Source: Amphibalanus amphitrite
Taxonomy: Eukaryota > Arthropoda > Thecostraca > Balanomorpha > Balanidae
Assembly: GCF_019059575.1 (NCBI RefSeq)
Contig: NW_024881787.1
Coordinates: 248,001-312,000, forward strand
Length of the DNA: 64,000 bases
Direction of reading: 5' to 3'
Shown here: positions 11,801 through 32,475 of the stretch, piece by piece
Layout of the letters: every line of letters starts with the position of its first letter
Position numbering within the stretch: position 1 is the first letter of the stretch
Program-made: the position numbers and the translations under genes
Notes under the pieces: generated by a model
Databases searched by the model: none
The model's input: the letters and a program-made list of their open reading frames with translations, nothing else
What the model was told of the DNA's origin: nothing

Positions 11801-12950
11801 AAGGCTCAGTTTCTTCGCTTGCAAAACTGAGTGAAATCAGAGCCGGGAGGTCGTTGACCTTTGTCCATGAATACCGGCGCAGGGCACCGCCGGCCAAGAG
11901 GAGACGCCAAATTTATTCTTGCAATAACTCGGCCGTTACTGGGCCGATTTTAATGAAAATCGATTTATTACGCTGTGAGTAATGCTGTCCCTCTACCTAT
12001 ATAAAAATCAAAACGTCTGTAAGTATGTATGTACGTAACGCGTCAGTTTCCTTTGGTGGGCTGTTGCTCCGGAACGATGCAGGCTGCGGGGTTGAAATTT
12101 TGGCGCCGAGCCGGACGCGTGCAACCATTTGTCGCATTAAATTTTGGTGGGGGTGCGCTCGGCGGTTTGCACGTGGCGGGTGCATCTTTCCGACATTTTG
12201 GGCCGCGGCCGGCGCCGAGCAGACGGCACGCGCCTTAGGCTCAGTTTCTTCGCTTGCAAAGCTGAGTGAAATCAGAACCGGCAGGTCACTGACCTTTGGC
12301 AATGAACACCGGCGCAGGGCACCACCGGCCAGAAGGAGACGCCAAATTTATTCTTGCAATAACTCGGTAGCTACTGGGCCGATTTCAATGAAAATTGATT
12401 TATTACGCTGCGCGTAATGTTGGGCGCCTAGTCCATATTATAAATCCCAAAAAGTCCGCCGCCGCCGCCACCGCCGTCGGGGTTACTCCCAAAAACGCTT
12501 ATTGCTGCGCCGTCGATTGACGAAGAAGGGTGAAATTTTACCACTCGTGGGTCACATGATTCAACAGGTCGTATTCAATTTTGGTCACGGTGCGGCCGGG
12601 GGTGCGCCCTTGGCGCGTGCTCACGTGTGCAATAGGGTTAGCATTAGAAACGGCAAACACACGCTATTGCTCAGAAACGGTAAGGGCTACGGGGGTGAAA
12701 TTTTTGCTTGAAGTCGGACGCGTGCACTCATTTGTCGTGTCAGCTTTTCGAGCGGGTGGGTTCAGCGGTGTACACGTGGTGGGGCCGCGGCCGGCACCGA
12801 GCAGAATTGCACGTGCTTTAGGCTCAGTTCTTCGCTTGCAAAACTGAGTGAAAAGAATCAGAGCCGGGAGGTCATTGAACTTTGGAAAACAAACGCCGAC
12901 GCAAGGCACCGCTTGCAAAGGGGATTCGCCAGCAAATAAAATAAGCAAAT
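11801..12950. repeat. long tandem repeat, three units (third truncated)
   Basis: Units start at about 11801, 12236 and 12819 with AGGCTCAGTTTCTTCGCTTG (third copy: AGGCTCAGTTCTTCGCTTG). Unit 1 is about 435 bp and unit 2 about 583 bp; unit 3 stops after about 130 bp, at the mariner insertion. Units include CGGCC...ACTGGGCCGATTT, related to the GCCGATT motif found in the E-box repeats at 40-47 kb and 57 kb. Confidence 0.75.
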
Positions 12951-12951
12951 A

Positions 12952-13930
12952 CAGGGTGTCCCAAAAGTAAGGTCATCATTTGTTTTGGCCACACCGCCAA
13001 AAATACGCGATGGATATGAATAAATAGGACATCATATGAAAGAACATTTTATAAAATTTTATTCTGATATACATATGAGTCAATACATTGGCTCGTAGCC
13101 CCACATTTGCTGCTTTTATACATGGCTACCATTTCGGGCCACGTGCACGAATAGACTGCGTTTTACTTCCTCCACTATTCTGGAGCGATTCTCTGGTGAG
13201 ATGCCGCTTATGTTTGCTCGGAGGGATCATCCTTTAGTTCTTCCCGGCTCGTTGGGTTGTCCTAAAAGTCAACCTTTCCGTTGTGTACCCAGAGAATAAA
13301 AATATGAAGGTGTAACGTCAGGTGACCGCGGAGGCCATTCAATGGCGTTGCCCTGACTGAAAATTACGCGATCTCACATCCACTCTCGGAGACAATGCAT
13401 GATCTTCAGGACGGTGCAAGCATAGTCTCCATCCTGCTGAAACCACTGCTGGTTGATGGTGTCGGCACAGGTGCGTTGCGACGAGCGGAAGAACCACTGG
13501 GAGGACTCTCGGCCACCTCTTTTGATTTATTTTCACCCGATTCCCGCTGTCGTCCTCAGGACCTCGAAGCACACGTGGCTAAGTATAATGCCCTGTGCGT
13601 ACATTATACCTTTTTTTCTGACGTTTTACCGGTTGAGGCGAAACTATGCATGAGTTCAGAGATAGGGCGAGCTGATAGGGTCTGCTTAGGGCCGAAAACT
13701 GGGCGGTATTTACCCTTTGTTTTAATGACGGACCTCTCTAAGAGTTGAATTTCGACCTTCTCAGTTTTATGCCTACTGCTCGGTGTAGTTATGATCAAAA
13801 ATGGTTTAAGCATGCAATACAATGATTTTATGGATGTACCTTGAACATGTTAAAATTGGAAGTGATTCGGACTCTTACTTCTCGAGATATTTAAGTATTA
13901 AATCATGACCTTACTTTTTGGGACACCCTG
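12952..13930 (-). mobile_element. Tc1/mariner-superfamily transposon (decayed)
   Basis: 979 bp with near-perfect inverted termini, CAGGGTGTCCCAAAAGTAAG at the left and CTTACTTTTTGGGACACCCTG at the right (shared core GGGTGTCCCAAAA). It is flanked by TA on each side (12950-12951 and 13931-13932), the superfamily's target duplication. It carries a broken transposase on the minus strand. Confidence 0.88.
13120..13480 (-). pseudogene. Tc1/mariner transposase remnant
   Basis: On the minus strand, WFQQDG (about 13428-13447) holds the second catalytic aspartate and PPRSPDVTP (about 13308-13334) the third. The two aspartates are in the same frame with 37 residues between them, a D37D-like spacing. 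One in-frame TGA lies between them (13374-13376), and the region after PDVTP is shifted and eroded. The N-terminal DNA-binding domain is not recognisable. Not functional. Confidence 0.8.
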
Positions 13931-13932
13931 TA

Positions 13933-14628
13933 AATGCCTGAAAATCAGGCATTCTACAGAATGCCTGGTGGGTCAGGCCAGGCCCATGTCACTCCACTTT
14001 TGATGACATCATAAGGGGGACTCAAGACAATAATGGCGTGGTGCGCCACAATGGCTTCCAAGCTTCTTGCCAAAACTTGCCATTTTTGAAAATATAATTT
14101 TGAAATAAAGTTACAAATAATAATAAAAAATATTGTAATAAAGTTATTATTCATATCAATACGTTATCTAAAAATATACTGAAAAATGAATTACTTATAG
14201 TAAAAATATAAGCTCTATGTGTTTTTACGTTGCTTTTCTGCAACTGTAGAGGGTTTTTAAATCGCCTCTATCTTCAAAACCGGCCATTTATCAGCATATT
14301 GCTGCTCTTTTTTGTCGCTAGAAAATTAGTTGGACTTTCGATTGACATCAACGGTTGAGCAATATGTGAAAAGTACCATCAATAATCTTCAAATGAAGTT
14401 TGCCATTTTTACGTTGTTAAGGAATGGAGCACCCCCTGCGAGCATCAGGGATGACGTCACTCAGGATCTGTCTCTGATTGGTCGGCGGGGGAGTGACTGT
14501 GCCTTCTATATATGGCCTTGGGTCAGGCATTCTATAGAATACCTAGGGATTCTATAGAATGCCTGGTCGGTCAGGCAGGCATTCTATAGAATGCCTGATT
14601 CCACGCATTGCCTGTAACATATACATTG
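13933..14628. repeat. palindrome-ended repeat with GGCATTCTATAGAATGCC words
   Basis: Both ends contain the 18-bp palindrome GGCATTCTAYAGAATGCC (one copy on the left, three related ones on the right at 14526-14600), arranged as inverted termini. The interior is AT-rich. Related words occur at 41605-41670 and 45510-45575, next to TGTAACAGGC-like text. Non-coding, MITE-like. Confidence 0.6.
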
Positions 14629-14890
14629 TTAACTAGTTTAAAGCAAGATTTTAGTCCATTCAAGTTCTCTTTTTTCTTTTTCTTTCTTTCTTTAACCTTT
14701 TCTCTGTGTCTAGTTTTCATGCTATCCTAGGAAAAAGTCAAATTTTCATCAATTTCGGGAGCTGCAAGGGGGACATTTTCCCAACTGTCCCCTCCCTTGG
14801 AACGGCCAGTGATCTGGAACCGCCAGGAACCGCCAGTGACCCTTCCTTCTTTAACAGGAGGTGTGCACGCTGACCGGCACTGCTGAGTGC

Positions 14891-14964
14891 TGACGTCACC
14901 GTCGGGCGCCGCTGACGTCACTGTCGGGCGCCGCTGACGTCACCGCCGGGCGCCGCTGACGTCA
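14891..14964. promoter_or_regulatory. array of four CRE sites (TGACGTCA) at 22-bp spacing
   Basis: TGACGTCA occurs at 14891-14898, 14913-14920, 14935-14942 and 14957-14964, in a tandem unit GCTGACGTCAC(C/T)GTCGGGCGCC. The last site ends 13 bp before the receptor's first ATG. TGACGTCA is the consensus site for CREB/ATF bZIP factors. The exact 22-bp period puts the sites about two helical turns apart, on one face of the DNA. Function as a promoter element is inferred from position. Confidence 0.55.
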
Positions 14965-14977
14965 CTGTCGCCAGGAG

Positions 14978-25814
<10,837 letters not shown>

Positions 25815-26118
25815 GCGCCCGATCAGTGGAGCCGCAGACGGTGTGAGCGGTGAGCGCCCGCTCAGTGGAGCCGCAGACGGTGTGAGCGGTGAGCGCCCGC
25901 TCAGTGGAGCCGCAGACGGTGTGAGCGCCCGCTCAGTGGAGCCGCAGACGGTGTGAGCGCCCGATCAGTGGAGCCGCAGACGGTGTGAGCGCCCGCTCAG
26001 TGGAGCCGCAGACGGTGTGAGCGCCCGCTCAGTGGAGCCGCAGACGGTGTGAGCGCCCGCTCAGTGGAGCCGCAGACGGTGTGAGCGCCCGCTCAGTGGA
26101 GCCGCAGACGGTGTGAGC

Positions 26119-26690
26119 GCCACCGTCTGTGACCTGTGCGACCTGGCGTGGATTGTGACTGACCTCTGTGACCTGACCTCTGTGACCTCTGTGACCTGAC
26201 CTCTGTGACCTCTGTAACCTCTGCGCGTGGGCAATGTCACTGGCCTTTGTGAGCACTGAGACCTCTGAGAAGGACACCCTACCCACTGACCTCCCGACAG
26301 CTGTGATCCGTTCTGAGAAGCAGCCGGCATCCGACACCGACACCGCATCCCCACCCCCTTACCCGCACTGACCATCACCCTCATCAGACAAAGTCCACCT
26401 GAATTGGCCAGGGTGGGCGGCCTGCCTGACCGGCTGGGTGCCAGGGCGGGCAGTCCCAGCGGTAGGTACACCCCCGCCCCACCGCTCCGGGACGGCCCCT
26501 TACGGTGGTCCGCACAGTCCCAATGGCTCTTTCTAGTCCCATGACCCCACAGAGCTCAGCGGTGCTCGTATTAAACCGAAATAGCCTGCTACCCGCAAAG
26601 CGACGGCAGGGCGCTCCTCTGAAGCCTGCAGAGCAGATTCCCCGACACTAATATATTCGGAATTTTAAGCTGGTCGGATCGTTTTAACCC
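26119..26690. other. probable GPCR 3' UTR and flank, with a GTGACCTCT repeat
   Basis: A (TGTGACCTC)n-like tract at about 26150-26222 contains many TGACCT half-sites. ATTAAA at 26570-26575 is a possible but unproven polyadenylation signal. No further gene. Confidence 0.4.
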
Positions 26691-26939
26691 GCGCCCTACT
26701 GGGGGCGTTTTTACGCCCCCCCCCCCCAAGTTCTTAGCACAACTTATCATACATTTTTCTGCATAGGTTGTGAAAATTTCGCACCCACGTTGTTCAACGT
26801 CAGGTCACCAGGTCACATCAAGTGACCTTACCTCAAAAAAAGTTCCACCCCATGCTATAGCTTAACTGACAGAACGATCGCATTGAGACTTTCAGCGATT
26901 AACAAGAGTAACAGTATGCATAAAATGTATTGTATATAC

Positions 26940-27894
26940 CTTAACCCGCGCACCGACAGGGGGCGGTTATCCGCCCCCCCGAGTTTTTTTTCGTTAATAG
27001 CGGGAAAATACGGGTGTGCGGGTGTGACTATTTTCACATCAATTTTACACATGGTGTGCAAGTTTGAACCTCCTAACTTTTAAGGTCAGGTCACCAGGTT
27101 ACTTTGAATGACCCAACCTCAAGTCACTTTTTTGTAACTTTGTCACCGTGTCAGTGCTACAGTAGATGACGGAGGCTTTTGAAAGTCGCAGGATGTTATT
27201 AGGCTATTAGCATCTACAATTTGTATATCTCGGAATTTTGATACCGATGACCTAAGGCCAGGTCAATTTCTCACGACCTCCCCATTATAAGTCAAGGGGG
27301 AAAATCAACTCCCTGTTTTTACCACTAAAACGGGTCGGAATGGCCCCATATACCATATCGATCAACGATCAACCTTCGATACCTTGAGGTCTGTTTTGCT
27401 GTTGGGCAGCTGTGAGGTCATGTGACGTCATCAAAGGTCACCAAAGGTTTTTGGCCAATAACTCCGTACAGGAACGAGATACAGCCGCACGGATGGTCTC
27501 ATTGTGTTCAGCTCGTCAAGGCGCATCGAATGATACACATGATGACCTCGAGATCACGTGAACTGAGGTCAACCTTTGCCTTGACCTTTCGAGGTCAACA
27601 TATATGTGATTCGATGCGGATTGACGAGAGGATCACGATGATGCCTTTAGTTTGTTCCTATCTTTAGTAAGTCGAACATTATTCGAGAAAAACTCCATAT
27701 CTAGCGCTACCATTTTGACTTTTTGACCCCCGTGACGTCATCATTGACCTGACCTGAAAATGACCCAGTAAAAATTGTAGACCTTGTCCGTGCGTACCCC
27801 ATGCCCTTTACCGCTCGTCGCTACCTTGCTTCGTTCTCGAGATCTCAGCGGTTGTAAGTTGGTGCAGACCCCCGTCGGTGCGCGGGTTAATTTT
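26940..27894. repeat. G-tract TIR element with private CACCGAC ends
   Basis: Left end TTAACCCGCGCACCGACAGG and right end CCCCGTCGGTGCGCGGGTTA are exact inverted partners, including the CACCGAC variant seen in no other family member. The left hairpin reads GGGGGCGG-TTAT-CCGCCCCC. The interior has AGGTCA half-sites and two near 27550-27600. A further left terminus (26688-26736, CGCCCTACTGGGGGCG) lies just upstream without a partner. Confidence 0.75.
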
Positions 27895-28197
27895 GCTATC
27901 TGTGACCCAAGGTCAGGTCAATTTTGCGACCTCTGCATTATGAGTCAATCGGAGAAAATCGAAATGCGCCTGTTTTAGACGAACGTCATTCTAAACATTC
28001 TCAAACATCGGTTTACAGGTAAACATGATACCCTGAATCGGAAAATTACACCAGTGACTTTGTGCCCATGAGGTCATCTCAGGTCATGAAAGGTGTCCGC
28101 ATTTTTTACAATAACTTTTGATAGATGTTACGTTTCCATGGCACAAGGTTAGCCGACTTTGCAGAATGGCTTTCCTCCATCATATCATTAAGACATC

Positions 28198-29114
28198 ATT
28201 AACCCGCGCCCCGCTGGGGGTCCTGGATTTCCATGTCCTGCAGGGGGGGAGGGGGTTTGAGCACCTCCCCTTCTAACTCAGCTTCTGGGCCACGTAGCGA
28301 TACGGAGAAGGCGGTGTTCGAAAGAGCGCCAAAATAAAGAAGAAATTACTGGCCACTTTTTTGGTCAGGTCACCGGTCAGGTCACCTGAGGTCATTGAAG
28401 ACAAAAATTCGCCGATTTCCAGGTCACATTTCGACAAATTTCAATAAATCGACGCACAGCTCGGAAACTAATAGAGCTATAGCGCCACGAAAAAGCGCAT
28501 TTGATAGCCCTATTAACGCTCTTTCTGAGTGATTCCTCGGATTTGACCTGCCGTCAACGGTTTTGCCTGCAGGGGGCAAGAACTACTAAAATAGACACGA
28601 GTTTTTCTGCATGCCTTTTGACTGAAACCTTGCACGAATTTTACACGAGTTTTCTGTTACTGGCATCGTGTTCCTCTCCTCAAGACGCATTGAATGGACT
28701 ATCATTTGGCCTTGAAAGGTCAGCTTCAAAATTTGACCTCAGGTCAAGGTCATAACCTGACCGGAAAGGGTCATGTTGCATATCAGTCGATCCCTATCGT
28801 CGAGCCGAACCCAACTAAGGCGTTTTCATCGCTCTAACATGTCTCTATGAAACGTTATTTGCGAAAAACCCTTAGATACCATTCGTGACCTGAGATGACC
28901 TCAGGGGCATAAACAGGGGTCACGGACACCATTTCCATGTTCAGTGTGTCTAAATTACTTTTAATTCAGTGTTTGGGAATGTTTATAATGACTTTCGTCC
29001 AAAAGAGGCGCATTTCAATTTTCTCCCACTGACTTACACCTAATAGAGAGGTTGCAAAATTGACTTGACCTTAGGTCACCGATACCAAAATTCCTAAACA
29101 TTTTTTAACATAGG
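28198..29114. repeat. G-tract family left part, AGGTCA-rich
   Basis: Starts ATTAACCCGCGCCCCGCTGG and has long runs of AGGTCA/TGACCT half-sites (28370-28400, 28720-28770, 28890-28910). It is cut by the TIR element at 29117 and the BEL element beyond. A possible right end with AGCAGGGCGTGGGTAAT lies near 34272-34290. Confidence 0.5.
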
Positions 29115-29116
29115 TA

Positions 29117-30358
29117 GGGGAGAGTGGGGTAATTTGGCCGGTGGTGTAAATTGGCCGCCCCCACCTGTACGAAAGCTGATAAAAGTGAATGAAATAACTT
29201 TAGTCTCTATTCATTTGTCATCGGCAGAACTAACTCGAGATCAAATGTCAAAACTTTCCCCCTCTTAGTTTTATTCAAAATTAATAAAAGGTGAATTACG
29301 TTAGAAAATGGTAACTTTTACTTCTGTTTAAAAATTTGTATAACATGCAGTATTTGGGCTGTAAACGAATTCCAACATTATAGCGCCATTTTTGAGGGTG
29401 TTCAGCGGTTCCAAGAGCAATTTCATCTAGTTCTGTACAGCCATGACGACTTTATAGACAAAAATTTTCAGAATGGCAATGTGGGGTTATTTGGCCGGGA
29501 CTAGCGGGGCAACTTGGCCGGTGCGCTCAGAGTCACTATGCTGGGACGGCCGAGTTGTCATGGTCAATTATACCATAAAGGACATAATTCATGACCAACT
29601 TTGACTACCTTGATACCATATTTCCTATTGGACAGCTGTAATGGGCAATGGCATGTGACGTCATCAAAGTTTACCTAACGCTTTTTTGCTAATAAATACT
29701 TACAGAAAAAAGATACAGCCGCGCAAATGGTCTCATTGTGTTCAGCTCGTCAAGGCGCATCGAATGATATACATGATGACCTTGAACTCACGTAACCTTG
29801 AGGTCAAGCGACCTGAGGTAACGTGACCTGAAGCCAACCTTTGACCTTGACCTATCAAGGTCAACACATACATGTTTCGATGCGGAATGACGAGAGAATT
29901 ACGATGGTACTTTTAGTTTTGGCCTAGCTTGATTACTTCAAAAGTTATTCGTAAAAAACTGTCATAGCATCTAGAGCCGCTATTCTGACTATTTTCGACC
30001 ACTGTGACGGCTGAGTCATCCTCCAAAATGCTTCAAATGCGTCGTAGGACACGCGTCATTGCTGAATGTGAAGCTGACTCGCCTATAACAAAAATCATGG
30101 CCTTAAACTAACACCGGCCAAATTGCCCCACACCCCCGGCCAAATAACCCTGCTACTGGGGCAATTTGGCCGCTTTGCAGACCTTTGTAATACGCCACAA
30201 TTTCAATATAAGTAGTTACTCAATCATTTCAAGTTTACTGTCCAAGAAAGTAAAATGTATGCCACACCTGTCAGCGTTGAGAAAATGCAGAAATGTGCTG
30301 TCGTTTTTTAGTTACATCGTTTTCTAAAAAAAAGCGGCCAAATTACCCCACTCTCCCC
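29117..30358. mobile_element. TIR element with TTGGCCG subterminal words
   Basis: Inverted termini GGGGAGAGTGGGGTAATTTG and CAAATTACCCCACTCTCCCC, flanked by TA. The word (G/C)GGGCAA-TTTGGCCG, or its inverse CGGCCAAATTACCCC, recurs within the first 60 bp, around 29485-29525, around 30110-30175 and at the right end. No transposase recognised in 1.24 kb. A shorter relative of its right end is at 45186-45446. Confidence 0.8.
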
Positions 30359-30609
30359 TACTGTTGCTTTTATCAACCGCTGAAAGTTTCAAAGCAATCG
30401 GTCACTCGGTATAGCTATGGCAGATATTGAAACTTTTTATTTAGTGACTAGTGAGTGTTTGGCACGTTCGCAAATGGCACTCGGTTTAGTAGAAAAATTG
30501 CTTGAAACTCCCAACATTAAATACGAAGATGTAGATAGCCTTGATTCAGGTGTTGTAAAACATCTGATCTCATAGCCTTGATTCCTTTGCCATTCTTTTA
30601 CGTGGAAGT

Positions 30610-31023
30610 ATGAATGCTCTGCAAAGTCTGCCGCACGATGCGGGGTCAGTTGATGTTAAAACGATTCGGGCCCTATTACAAAAATTACCGTACAATATGA
30701 AGGAGAAATGGAGCAGAATAGTGGACAAAATTGAGCAAACAGATGTTAGACAGGCGACGTTTGAAGATTTTATCGAGGTCGAAGCGAGAATAGCGACAAA
30801 TCCATCGTACGGAAAATTGATGATGAGAGCAGGACCAATGAGGGAAAATGTTCAAGGGGCAGGACTGTCACGTGGAAAATTATTCACGGGAAACGTACAA
30901 GACTCAACTAGGGTACCAGCACGATGCTTGCACTGTGCTGAAGACCACGGCACACATGAGTGTACTGTAATTCTTGAAAAAACGTCAGAAGAAAAACATC
31001 GTTTTATTTTGGAAAATCGTTGA
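30610..31023 (+). pseudogene. gag: BEL gag C-terminal part with in-frame UGA inside the zinc-knuckle region
   Basis: 137 codons ending at TGA 31021-31023. It includes LLQKLPYNMKEKW (DUF1759-type end) and a first knuckle CLHCAEDHGTHEC. The next frame-compatible codons after the TGA continue as CFACLSTNHISRLC and then CNICEGWHATVLH, so the stop falls exactly between knuckles one and two. An upstream 53-codon frame at 30417-30575 has no recognised domain. Confidence 0.75.
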
Positions 31024-31274
31024 TGTTTTGCATGTTTATCTACAAATCATATATCTCGCCTTTGTAAAAACAAGAAAAAATGCAATATCTGTGAAGGCTG
31101 GCACGCGACAGTGCTTCATCGTGACCAACTGAAGGTGAAATCACCGACCGTTACATCGGGTCACGTAGCTCCGATTTGTCGTGGCGGTGCCAAGTTGCAG
31201 GCCGTCGCCGTGCGGGTCACTGTGGGCGTAAGTCGCTCCTTACTTACGCCTTTCTCGACTCGGGAAGCACGCAC

Positions 31275-31789
31275 CGACCCCCACCAAACACGATTTGGCA
31301 GCACTGTAAGGACGCCTGCTGGGCGTGAAGTTTTCCCTTCACCATAGGGTTTACACACAAACTGGTCAAAGTTTGAGCCAGGATATACTAGTCTAAAAAT
31401 GCAAAAAAACGAACAAATTTTGGCATCAATAGATTCAGCATTTCATCGTGTGCCTCAAACCGTCCATCATTTGGCCTCAAAGGAGGTAAAAATTGTTCAA
31501 AATCGAAGTTGAAAAGATGCTTTCTGAGCACATAATCTGGTAGCAATCACGTGACCTGCTATAAGCAGCTTATCGATAATTTACAAACATAATTATTAAT
31601 ATGCTGCTTTAAACAACATAAATCATACATTTTGAGCTTTCAGTACTTTAAATAAGGTCAAAACATCGCAAAACACAAAAGTTAATACAATAGTCACGTG
31701 GGTGTCAGGAAATGTCACAGGTGCGTCAAATTTGTGACTGGGGCTTTACTTTCAAACATCGGATCTACCTGTTTCTTATAGGTATCTTG
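31275..31789. mobile_element. 515-bp insertion in the BEL protease, flanked by 8-bp direct repeats
   Basis: GCACGCAC occurs at 31267-31274 and 31790-31797. The protease sequence is interrupted right after DSGST and resumes after the second copy (HSFICARLVDKLTV). An 8-bp target duplication would fit hAT or P-type transposons, but I see no inverted termini and no poly(A), so the class is unknown. Confidence 0.55.
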
Positions 31790-31827
31790 GCACGCACAGC
31801 TTCATCTGCGCTCGGCTGGTAGACAAA

Positions 31828-32421
31828 TTGACTGTAGATCCAATCGAGAAAACGAGCATCACCCTCTCCACGATTAACAAAGACGAACGAATCAATAGTT
31901 ATATTGTACCTCACCTTTGGATGGAGAGCCTGGATGGTTCCTGTAGCATGGAATTGCCTCCTTTGTTTGTACTAGAGAAAATTCCAGTGTCACGTGAAGA
32001 TATTCCTAACAAGACAGACTTACAAAATTGGATTTATTTAGAAGAGAACGGTGTGACATTAGAAGATAAAGTCGAAAGTGAGGTAGGACTTCTAATCGGA
32101 AGTAACGCTGCAGCCGTAATGGAGCCAGTTCAAGTTGTCCCAGGTCGGGGTGGTGGCCCTTACGCAATTCTAACTAGATTTGGATGGATTCTGGGCGGCA
32201 TACCAAAGAGTGACATCGGCTTGAAACTGAACTATGCCGAGCTGATGTCGGAAGATTTCTTTGGTAACCGGGCAGACACCCGGAAGGGATACTCTGTAGA
32301 AGACCACGAATGGTGCGCGAAGGTAAAATCCTCGTGCACGCTCAAAAACGGGCAATACGAAATAGCCCTGCCGTTCCGGACCGATAATCCCGCCTTACCG
32401 CATAATAGAGTTGTGGCGTAA
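31828..32421 (+). pseudogene. BEL pol fragment: protease C-terminus and RT entry
   Basis: Contains LIGSNAAAVMEPVQVV and GGPYAILTRFGWILGG, typical of the end of the BEL DUF1758 protease, then a W..V..SC.LKNGQYEIALPF segment and NRVVA, where RT should begin. The frame ends at an insertion. Confidence 0.8.
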
Positions 32422-32475
32422 TATAATATTGAATTTCGTAATATTGAAGATGATGTTCAATAAACTTGAAAAAAA
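32418..32475 (+). mobile_element. 58-bp poly(A)-tailed retrotransposed insert with 13-bp target duplication
   Basis: The target ATAGAGTTGTGGC occurs at 32405-32417 and again at 32476-32488. The insert ends with AATAAA, a short spacer and an A-run, the mark of a processed mRNA or 5'-truncated LINE end inserted by target-primed reverse transcription. Confidence 0.8.
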
